Assembly (NCBI RefSeq): GCF_900099685.1
Contig: NZ_FNDW01000002.1
Location: forward strand, 186,001-250,000
Source of the DNA: Chryseobacterium taeanense
GTDB lineage: Bacteria > Bacteroidota > Bacteroidia > Flavobacteriales > Weeksellaceae
DNA: 64,000 nucleotides
Direction of reading: 5' to 3'
The notes beneath the pieces were generated by a model. That model saw nothing but the letters and a program-made list of their open reading frames with translations, did no database searches and was not told the DNA's origin. Position numbers and translations under genes: made by a program. This document shows, one piece after another, positions 42,316 to 49,069 of this stretch. How positions within the stretch are numbered: position 1 is the first letter of the stretch; each line of letters starts with the position of its first letter.

Positions 42316-43380
42316 TTACTTAAAAGATTTCATTACGTCTACCAAAACCTGAACGCTCTCGATCGGTAAGGCATTGTAAAGGCTTGCGCGGTATCCTCCA
42401 AGGCTTCTGTGGCCGTTCAGTCCGCTGATACCTGCTGCTTTCCATGCATTGTCGAATTCTTCTTTTTTACTCTCATCGGTAATTTTGAAGGAAACATTCA
42501 TTAAAGAACGGTCTTCTTTTACGCAGAACGTCTCAAATAGGGGATTACTGTCGATTTCATCATACAGAAGTTTTGCTTTGGCTTCATTTCTTGCTTCAGC
42601 ACCAGCAATTCCTCCATTGTTTTCCAGATGCTGCAGTGTCAGTAAAGAAGCATAAACAGGGAAAACCGGTGGTGTGTTGTACATCGATTCTTTGGCAATA
42701 TGCTGTGAATAATCAAGAATAGAGAACATATTTTCTCTTCCTGTTTTACCCAGAATTTCTTTTTTAATAACAACCAACGTTACTCCTGCAGGTCCCATAT
42801 TCTTCTGAGCTCCGGCATAGATCAAATCAAATTTTGAGAAATCAAGCTGTCTTGAAAAAATATCGGAACTCATGTCGCAAACCATTAAAGTATCCACTTC
42901 AGGGAATGACTTCATCTGCGTTCCATAAATCGTATTATTGGAAGTACAGTGGAAATAATCGTATTCAGCACCTACTTTATAGTCTTTAGGAATAAATGAA
43001 TAATTTTCTTCTTTTGAAGATCCTACAACATCTACCGTTCCTACTTTTTTTGCTTCTTTAATAGCTCCGGCAGCCCAGGTTCCCGTATCAAGATAAGCGG
43101 CTTTTCCACCAACTTTCATTAAATTGTATGGAACCATGGCAAACTGCAAGCTTGCTCCACCGCCTAAATATAGAACTTCGTAATCATCACCTAAGTTCAT
43201 CAGTCTTTTTACGATGGCGCGGGCTTCATCCATTACGGCCACAAAATCTTTACTTCTGTGTGAAATTTCAAGAAGTGACAAACCGATTCCGTTAAAATCT
43301 AAAATGGCCTGTGCCGATTTTTCGAAAACTTCCTGAGGTAAGATACATGGCCCTGCGCTAAAGTTGTGCTTTTTGCTCAT
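42316..43380 (-). CDS. serC: Phosphoserine aminotransferase
   Basis: The 354-residue PLP enzyme converts phosphohydroxypyruvate plus glutamate to phosphoserine and also serves pyridoxine synthesis. It has the family start KHNFSAGPCILPQEVFE, the Schiff-base lysine in YAGAQKNMGPAG and the C-terminal NGHRSLGGYRASLYNA. It is the first gene of the serC-serA-DUF1015 operon; serB is not in the window. Confidence 0.95.
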   Translation of the reverse strand: MSKKHNFSAGPCILPQEVFEKSAQAILDFNGIGLSLLEISHRSKDFVAVMDEARAIVKRLMNLGDDYEVLYLGGGASLQFAMVPYNLMKVGGKAAYLDTGTWAAGAIKEAKKVGTVDVVGSSKEENYSFIPKDYKVGAEYDYFHCTSNNTIYGTQMKSFPEVDTLMVCDMSSDIFSRQLDFSKFDLIYAGAQKNMGPAGVTLVVIKKEILGKTGRENMFSILDYSQHIAKESMYNTPPVFPVYASLLTLQHLENNGGIAGAEARNEAKAKLLYDEIDSNPLFETFCVKEDRSLMNVSFKITDESKKEEFDNAWKAAGISGLNGHRSLGGYRASLYNALPIESVQVLVDVMKSFK

Positions 43381-43465
43381 ATTTTTATTTTTTTTGATTG
43401 ACCGTAGGATAAACTTACGGCCTCATTTATAGTTGTTGGTAATAATTACAGATTTCAGTATATAA

Positions 43466-43499
43466 AAAACCGTCTCATGCTGTATGAGACGGCAGTTTT
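43466..43499 (-). terminator. Terminator of the ferredoxin gene
   Basis: A perfect 9-bp stem CCGTCTCAT/ATGAGACGG (43470-43478 with 43484-43492). On the minus strand it is followed by a T-run of six. Confidence 0.9.
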
Positions 43500-43849
43500 T
43501 ATTCTCCGTGTAAGAATGCTTTTTTATTTAGCAGTGTTTCTTCAGATTCTACATGATCTTCATCCGGAACACAGCAGTCTACCGGACATACTGCGGCACA
43601 TTGAGGCTCTTCATGAAATCCTTTACACTCTGTACATTTATCTGTTACAATGAAATAAACATCATCACTTACAGGTTCCTGTGGTGCATCTGCATCAACT
43701 GTAAGACCTGATGGCAATGTTACGGTACCTTTCAATTCGGTACCCTCTGAAGCTTTCCAATCTACTGCTCCTTCATAAATTGCATTATTCGGACATTCTG
43801 GTTCGCATGCCCCGCAATTAATGCATTCATCAGTTATTTTAATAGCCAT
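43499..43849 (-). CDS. 2[4Fe-4S] ferredoxin-like protein
   Basis: The 116-residue protein has two cluster-binding regions: CINCGACEPECPNNA near the N-terminus and CTECKGFHEEPQCAAVCPVDCC near the C-terminus. The second contains an insertion between the Cys pairs, as in this Bacteroidota ferredoxin type, and a 45-residue insert separates the two. It transfers electrons in the cytoplasm; the partner is unknown. It is divergent from an acyl-CoA reductase gene. Confidence 0.92.
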   Translation of the reverse strand: MAIKITDECINCGACEPECPNNAIYEGAVDWKASEGTELKGTVTLPSGLTVDADAPQEPVSDDVYFIVTDKCTECKGFHEEPQCAAVCPVDCCVPDEDHVESEETLLNKKAFLHGE

Positions 43850-43862
43850 CGCTAATTTTTTT

Positions 43863-43870
43863 TAAATTTG
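43863..43870 (+). promoter_or_regulatory. Bacteroidota -7 element for the acyl-CoA reductase gene
   Basis: TAAATTTG fits the consensus and lies 38 bases before the ATG at 43909, overlapping the upstream region of the divergent ferredoxin gene. Confidence 0.6.
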
Positions 43871-43908
43871 CACAAAATTACAAAATATTCCCCAATTTTA
43901 CAGTACTT

Positions 43909-44943
43909 ATGAATATTGAAAATAAAGTTTTAGGACTTATAGAACTTAGCCGTTATATATCGGAATTTTTAGCAAAAAAAAACGAGGATTATAATGAAAA
44001 TGATGTTGATTTTGAACTTTTAATAAAAAAGTCTGAAATTGAGAATCCGTGGTTTACAGCTGAAAATCAGAAATTTGCTTTGAGACAGTGGTCAGATCTG
44101 CTTACGGAGCAAAATATAAATAACTGGCTTAAAGAGTATTCTATCTCAAAAACATCAAAAAGAGTAGGGCTTATTTTGGCGGGTAACATTCCTTTGGTTG
44201 GATTTCATGATGTGATTTCAGTCATTTTAAGCAATCATATTCCGGTGATTAAATTATCATCAAAAGACCGATACATGATCCCATTTCTTCTTAAAAAGTG
44301 GAATGAATTTTCCGATGGAAATGTGAAGTTTGAATTTGTTGAAAAGCTTGAAAACTTTGACGCAGTTATTGCTACAGGCAGTAATAATACCGCTAGATAT
44401 CTGGAATATTACTTTAAAAATCATCTGAACATTATCAGAAAAAACAGAACTTCAATAGCTGTTTTAAAAGGAGACGAAACCGAAGAGGAACTGAGACTTC
44501 TCGCAGAGGATATTTTCAGGTATTTCGGATTGGGATGCCGTAATGTTACGAGACTTTTTATTCCTCAGGATTATGTAATCGACAGATTATTTGAAAGTTT
44601 CCTGGATTTCCAGGATATTATTAACCATAATAAATACGCCAATAATTACGACTATAACAGAGCTGTCTATCTTTTAAATCAGGAAAAATTCTGGGATAAT
44701 AATTTTGTCATGCTGAAAGAAGATGAAAAGCTTTTCAGTCCGCTTTCGGTGATTAATTTCAGCAGATATTCTTCTTTGGATGAAGTAAAGAATTTTATTG
44801 CTGAAAATGAAGAAAATATTCAGTGTATTGTGGCAAAAAAAGAGCTTGGATTAGGTTCTGTAGCTCTTGGTGAAGCTCAAAATCCGGGACTAGACACGTA
44901 TGCTGACAATGTTGATACCATGAAATTTTTATCCGTAATATAA
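43909..44943 (+). CDS. Acyl-CoA reductase, LuxC-like
   Basis: The 344-residue protein matches the LuxC/acyl-CoA reductase family, which reduces activated acyl groups to aldehydes with NADPH. Visible parts are KRVGLILAGNIPLVGFHDVISV, ATGSNNTARYLEYYF and FGLGCRNVTRLFIP, whose Cys is the likely acyl-carrying nucleophile. No LuxD or LuxE partner is adjacent. It is divergent from a ferredoxin gene; the physiological substrate in Flavobacteriia is not known to me. Confidence 0.85.
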   Translation: MNIENKVLGLIELSRYISEFLAKKNEDYNENDVDFELLIKKSEIENPWFTAENQKFALRQWSDLLTEQNINNWLKEYSISKTSKRVGLILAGNIPLVGFHDVISVILSNHIPVIKLSSKDRYMIPFLLKKWNEFSDGNVKFEFVEKLENFDAVIATGSNNTARYLEYYFKNHLNIIRKNRTSIAVLKGDETEEELRLLAEDIFRYFGLGCRNVTRLFIPQDYVIDRLFESFLDFQDIINHNKYANNYDYNRAVYLLNQEKFWDNNFVMLKEDEKLFSPLSVINFSRYSSLDEVKNFIAENEENIQCIVAKKELGLGSVALGEAQNPGLDTYADNVDTMKFLSVI

Positions 44944-44970
44944 TTCTTCGTATCTTGCTATCAACCAATC

Positions 44971-45426
44971 ATGATTTATATGAAAAAAATATTTTTGATC
45001 TGTACGATTTTCGCTTTTTACTCGGCATTTTCTCAGCAGAGTAAAATAAAAGTAATTGAGAGCAAGAAAATTGAACTTACTTCTGAACTGAGCAAGGATA
45101 AAATTGATTTGTATCATCAGTTTTTCCTGAAATTTGTAGATGCATTGAAAGCTTCCGATAAAGAAAAACTCAAAATGCTTATATCTGACAAGATAAAATA
45201 TTATGTGTCTGACGATATTATCAGAAATTTAGTCGGAGGAATAAGCTTTGACAGAAAATTTGAAGTTTATAAGTCAGGGTACCAACAGCTGGATAAAAAT
45301 GAAACGTATCCTGCGATTCAATATAAATACGCTGATGATAAACAGGAGCCTCCGAGAGATATCATTACCGTAATCTTTGAAGAGGATGGAAAAATTCTTG
45401 GAGTAAAGCCAGATTACAGCAAATAA
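44971..45426 (+). CDS. Hypothetical exported protein
   Basis: The 151-residue protein has a signal peptide (MKKIFLICTIFAFYSAFSQ); the second ATG at 44980 gives the better start. The mature part is charged and mixed alpha/beta (LYHQFFLKFVDALKASDKEKLKMLISDKIKYY, then strands ending in ILGVKPDYSK), which resembles the cone of NTF2-like proteins. I do not recognise a named family. It probably is cotranscribed with the acyl-CoA reductase gene 27 bases upstream. Confidence 0.65.
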   Translation: MIYMKKIFLICTIFAFYSAFSQQSKIKVIESKKIELTSELSKDKIDLYHQFFLKFVDALKASDKEKLKMLISDKIKYYVSDDIIRNLVGGISFDRKFEVYKSGYQQLDKNETYPAIQYKYADDKQEPPRDIITVIFEEDGKILGVKPDYSK

Positions 45427-45474
45427 TGACTACTAATTTTAATAAAAGAATAATTATAAAAATATAATAAATAA

Positions 45475-46170
45475 ATGAAAACTATGATGACAGATGTTTT
45501 AGTTGCGCATTCTTCCGATGTAGAGAAAGCCGACTTTTACAAGAAAACGTATTTGCACGTTGCATTGGCAATTCTTGCCTTTATTGGAGTGGAAGCTGTT
45601 TTATTACAAATAGTTCCGGATCAGCTGATCTTTGCCATGTTTGCTCAAAGATACATCTGGTTACTGATTATCGGAGTGTTTTGGCTGGCGTCTATTTTGG
45701 CGACGAAATGGTCTCTATCACTCGATAAATCAACCCAGTATTTTGGTTTAGGATTTTATGTTGTATTGGAAGCTGTTATTTTTCTTCCCTTGGTTAAAAT
45801 AGCAACACTATATGCGGGGCCTCAAGTTATTTATCAGGCGGCCATGCTTACGATTGCAATGTTTTCAGGGATTTCATTTATTGCTTTTACTTCAAAAAGA
45901 GATTTTTCTTTCCTTAGAAATATTATTGTTATCGGAGGATTTATCTCTCTTGGATTGATCGTGGGAGGAATGTTATTCGCATTCAATCTGGGGCTTTGGT
46001 TCTCTGTAGGGATGGTAATTCTTGCTTCTGCAACAATTCTTTATCAGACAAGCAAATTGAAAGATTCTTACAGTACCAATCAGTATGTTGGAGCATCTTT
46101 ACAGTTGTTTGCTTCGATTATGCTTTTGTTCTGGTATATTTTAAGCATTTTGATGAGCAGAAGAAGCTAG
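45475..46170 (+). CDS. Bax inhibitor-1/YccA-family membrane protein
   Basis: The 231-residue protein has about seven membrane helices. Its N-terminal segment FYKKTYLHVALAILAFIGVEAVLL and the aromatic-rich middle (YQAAMLTIAMFSGISFIAF) match the BI-1/YccA family, whose bacterial members act as calcium-leak channels or modulators of membrane proteases. The C-terminal helix ends in a basic SRRS. It is followed by a terminator. Confidence 0.85.
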   Translation: MKTMMTDVLVAHSSDVEKADFYKKTYLHVALAILAFIGVEAVLLQIVPDQLIFAMFAQRYIWLLIIGVFWLASILATKWSLSLDKSTQYFGLGFYVVLEAVIFLPLVKIATLYAGPQVIYQAAMLTIAMFSGISFIAFTSKRDFSFLRNIIVIGGFISLGLIVGGMLFAFNLGLWFSVGMVILASATILYQTSKLKDSYSTNQYVGASLQLFASIMLLFWYILSILMSRRS

Positions 46171-46230
46171 TTTTTTAGTGATGAATTATAAACTATAATT
46201 AATGATTTTTATAATTCATTTTATAAACCC

Positions 46231-46264
46231 AAAAAATCCTGATGTTTTTTCATCGGGATTTTTC
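46231..46264 (+). terminator. Rho-independent terminator
   Basis: The stem AAAAATCCTGATG/CATCGGGATTTTT around a T6 loop, followed by more T, ends the BI-1 family gene. Confidence 0.85.
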
Positions 46265-46460
46265 TTTGGAAATTTACAGGGAAACTTCGCAAGATTTATA
46301 TTAAATATTCATTGAAATTTTTAGGTAATGTGGTCAAAAATAGTTGGTGTTTTTCAGAAAAATAATTCGTAATATTTAGGTCTTGGTGGGAAGAGGAAAT
46401 GAGCAATGCTGAGGAGCAACTCATCAGCAATACCATCAACGCTGTAAACAATAGTTTAGA

Positions 46461-46485
46461 GGATGGCTTTTGCCATCCTTTTTTT
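46461..46485. terminator. Hairpin inside the left end of the insertion sequence
   Basis: GGATGGC/GCCATCC (46461-46467 with 46472-46478) with a T4 loop and a following T-run on the plus strand. It would block outside transcription from entering the transposase region antisense. Confidence 0.65.
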
Positions 46486-46523
46486 GCAAATTATTGGAAC
46501 AGCCCTATGGCTTAAAAAACCTT

Positions 46524-47503
46524 TTACGACTTTAGATTTTTATAAAAAAGATACCATTGGATAAACTTTTTTCTCCGGCTTTTGGTAAGTCCCCGATGAA
46601 TATTGAGATTACCTTTCAGATGACCGAAAAAAGACTCTATGCCGTTGGTTGTTTTCGGAATTTTAGGATTTTGCAGGAAGATAAACATATTGGGTAGAGC
46701 CTTTCTGACAACTGAAAAACATCTTCTTACCATCTTGTGCGTGTACCAATATCTTCCGGTTTCCTGGCTGTATGATTTTTCATTCAAAAAATCTTTATGC
46801 TTCTCAGACCAATCCAAAAATTCTTTGATCCAATACTGCTTTTTAATTTCATTGTCAATAAAATGAATCTTGCAGACAATTTCACGCAACTCAAAACCCG
46901 CTACAGACTTTGGATAAGCCTAAAGCCATATTTTGCACATCCTTTGAATATGTACCAGACATCTCTGAACAGGAACTTTGGGACAGACTTTTCGGATAGC
47001 TTTCAGTAGAGATTTGTCTCCATCGCAGGTTATCCCGCCAATTTTTATTCCTAAATTCAAGATGTTTTCCAGATCCTCTTTCAATTCTTCGTAATGCTCT
47101 CCGTCAGTAATTCTGTAAAGTTGGGTTTGCTTAAAAACATTGTCTCTGTACACCACCAAACAGATTTCATTGGAGAAGTAAGTCCCGTCAATTAACAAAT
47201 AAACCTCTTTGTTCTGGCTGTAACTGAGTTTTGGTGCTTTGCTAAGCATCACATTAAAATACCGCTGAAGAGTACTTACCGAATATCCTGATTCTGCTGA
47301 AATCTGCTCATAAGTCTGTTTCCCGACAATCCATTTTTTGAACCAAATTTCTTTGTTTTTAAGGCTCACCGATTTATTTTCGGAAGTAAAATAAATGCCG
47401 CAATTTTTACATTTAAAACGATGCTTACCGTTTTGCTTTCCCCAGGAAATCACATCCAGACTTTTGCAACTCCAACAACGATTTTTTTTGATTTTTCAGC
47501 CAT
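46524..47503 (-). pseudogene. Transposase, IS256-family variant, broken
   Basis: Two reading frames on the same minus-strand phase join across an in-frame TAG at 46920-46922: RMCKIWL, stop, then AYPKSVAGFELREIVCKIHF. The first part has the Zn-ribbon rest (HRFKCKNCGIYF), DDE-like regions LLIDGTYFS and GITCDGDKSLLKA, and RCLVHIQRMC. The second ends with TTNGIESFFGHLKGNLNIHRG. The start MAEKSKK at 47503 is one base out of phase at an A8 run; one extra A would give NRCWSCKSLD, completing the Zn ribbon. Two lesions make it very likely inactive. Confidence 0.85.
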
Positions 47504-47627
47504 AAAAAAAGTTTATTGAAACAAAGTTCAATAAACTTTCTATATCATCAGTAACAATCGGCAATACAAAGAATTTTACCAACTATTTTTGACTATTAAA
47601 CCAATTTTTAAATCTTTCAATTGAATT

Positions 47628-47876
47628 TTACTTGTCAATAGATCCTAAAACCTTTTGAGCAAAAGAATTTAAGGCATCTTTTTCACTCATTCCGTTTTGT
47701 ACGTTGGCGTGAACTTCAAGTGCTCCACAGATATTGGTGATTAATTCTCCGGCAACATTTAAGTCTTCCTCAGTTGTTCCTCTAAACTCGCAAAAACTTT
47801 CCAGCACTTCCAATGTTTTTTCTAAGTTTTCAGGACTCTGATTCTGATAAAACTGTCTGATAATCGGTAACTTCAT
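47628..47876 (-). CDS. Small conserved helical protein next to thioredoxin
   Basis: The 82-residue helical protein (MKLPIIRQFYQNQSPENLEKTLEVLESFCEF...) has no known domain that I can name with certainty; I recall it as a DUF6952-type family in Bacteroidota. Its ATG overlaps the thioredoxin stop codon by one base, so the two are translationally coupled and probably linked in function. Confidence 0.7.
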   Translation of the reverse strand: MKLPIIRQFYQNQSPENLEKTLEVLESFCEFRGTTEEDLNVAGELITNICGALEVHANVQNGMSEKDALNSFAQKVLGSIDK

Positions 47877-48181
47877 TATAATTCATTAAATAATTCGGTT
47901 AAACTTTCTGCCTTATTGCTCTGAACCTGATTTACTAATTCGCCGTTTCTGAAAATCGCGAAAGTAGGCAGATTATCAACTTTAGCCAGTTTTCTGCTTT
48001 CCGGTAATTTTTCTGCATCTACATAAAGAAAAGGAATATTTTCATTTTCAGAAGCTAATTTTTTAAATTTCGGCTTCATAATTCTGCAGTTTCCGCACCA
48101 TGTTGCGCCATACTGTACGACTACTTTTTCATTTTCGCTTACAATATTCTGCAGCGTATCTTCTGTTAATTCTGTGTACAT
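47876..48181 (-). CDS. Thioredoxin-family protein
   Basis: The 101-residue protein has the thioredoxin fold with active site WCGNC (in YGATWCGNCRIMKPKF), the conserved cis-Pro in DNLPTFAIFRNG, and no signal peptide, so it works in the cytoplasm. CGNC differs from the classical CGPC and suggests a shifted redox potential. The gene lies 106 bases downstream of a peroxiredoxin gene on the same strand, so it may reduce that enzyme. Confidence 0.9.
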   Translation of the reverse strand: MYTELTEDTLQNIVSENEKVVVQYGATWCGNCRIMKPKFKKLASENENIPFLYVDAEKLPESRKLAKVDNLPTFAIFRNGELVNQVQSNKAESLTELFNEL

Positions 48182-48287
48182 TTTAATTTGAAAATTTGAA
48201 AATGTTAATAAATAGAAAATGAGATAACTTTTAAATAATCATGTGATTAATTTTCAAATTATCTCATTTTCAAATTAGCACATTATA
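48182..48287. repeat. Inverted repeat in the peroxiredoxin-thioredoxin gap
   Basis: GAAAATGAGATAA (48215-48227) is repeated inverted as TTATCTCATTTTC (48259-48271), flanked by AATTTGAAAATTTGAAAAT-like words on the left and TTTCAAATTAG on the right. The perfect 13-bp arms with A/T-rich loop probably act as a weak terminator or form part of a dispersed repeat. Confidence 0.55.
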
Positions 48288-48920
48288 TTAATTTTTCGCT
48301 AAATATTCAGCGGTAGAATTTCTGTCTGCTTTCATCGCTTCTTTTCCTTCTTCCCAGTTTGCAGGGCAAACTTCACCGTGTTTCTGAACGTGCGTATAAG
48401 CATCAATTAATCTTAAATATTCTTTTACGTTTCTTCCCAAAGGCATATCATTTACAGACTCATGGAAAATTTTTCCTGTTTCGTCGATAAGATAAGTTGC
48501 TCTGTAAGTTACATTTGAACCTGTAAAAACTTCTTCACCTTCGTCATTGTATTCAAAGTCCTGATCAACAATCCCTAAAAGATTGGCAAGCTGTCTGTGT
48601 GTATCAGCCAAAAGCGGATAAGTAACTCCTTCGATACCTCCGTTATCTTTTGAAACATTTAACCATGCAAAATGAACTTCATTTGTGTCACAAGAAGCAC
48701 CGATAACTTTAGTGTTTCTTTTTTCAAATTCTCCTAAAGCTTCCTGAAAAGCATGAAGTTCAGTAGGGCAAACAAAAGTGAAATCTTTTGGATACCAGAA
48801 TAAAAGAACTTTCTGCTGATTGGCTGTAGCTTCTTCAAAAACGTTGATTCTAAGATCATCACCCATTTCAGACATTGCGTCGATGGTTACATTCGGGAAT
48901 TTTTTTCCTACTAAAGACAT
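48288..48920 (-). CDS. Peroxiredoxin, typical 2-Cys (AhpC/Prx1 type)
   Basis: The 210-residue protein reduces hydrogen peroxide and organic peroxides. The peroxidatic Cys is in FTFVCPTELHAF (about residue 52) with the conserved Thr and Pro. The resolving Cys is in GEVCPANW near the C-terminus. The length fits the typical 2-Cys class. No ahpF gene is adjacent; the downstream thioredoxin is a candidate reductant. Confidence 0.94.
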   Translation of the reverse strand: MSLVGKKFPNVTIDAMSEMGDDLRINVFEEATANQQKVLLFWYPKDFTFVCPTELHAFQEALGEFEKRNTKVIGASCDTNEVHFAWLNVSKDNGGIEGVTYPLLADTHRQLANLLGIVDQDFEYNDEGEEVFTGSNVTYRATYLIDETGKIFHESVNDMPLGRNVKEYLRLIDAYTHVQKHGEVCPANWEEGKEAMKADRNSTAEYLAKN

Positions 48921-48955
48921 AATTTCTTGTTTTTTTATTTAAATTTTTTGTAATG

Positions 48956-48986
48956 CAAATATAGAAATATTTCATCTATCGAACAA
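48956..48986 (-). promoter_or_regulatory. Promoter of the peroxiredoxin gene
   Basis: On the minus strand TTG (48986-48984), a 20-base spacer and TATATTTG (48963-48956) match the Bacteroidota consensus. The -7 box lies 35 bases before the ATG. Confidence 0.78.
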
Positions 48987-49034
48987 TTTGATATTGATAA
49001 ATAAAATCTATAATCATTTTTGATCTGATAGAAA

Positions 49035-49064
49035 TAAAAAAAGCCCTGAATTCAGGACTTTTTT
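49035..49064 (-). terminator. Terminator of the M16 protease gene
   Basis: A perfect palindrome CCTGAATTCAGG (49045-49056) within a longer AAG/CTT-flanked stem. The minus strand continues into a T-run, just after the protease stop codon. Confidence 0.78.
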
Positions 49065-49069
49065 GTTTA

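Larger units (their letters stand above)
46333..47593 (-). mobile_element. Decayed insertion sequence, IS256-type with Zn-binding N-terminus
   Basis: Terminal inverted repeats of 16 perfect bases (GTCAAAAATAGTTGGT at 46333-46348, reverse complement at 47578-47593) bound a 1,261-base element. It contains a transposase broken by an in-frame stop and an N-terminal shift. Directly flanking bases show no matching target duplication by eye. A terminator-like hairpin (46461-46485) lies inside the left end. Confidence 0.82.

Noticed and set aside
46399-46515. Plus-strand 38-codon frame (MSNAEEQLISNTINAV...) inside the insertion sequence
   Set aside because: It reads through the terminator hairpin, has no recognisable family and lies in the non-coding end of the element; it might be captured DNA but support is too weak.
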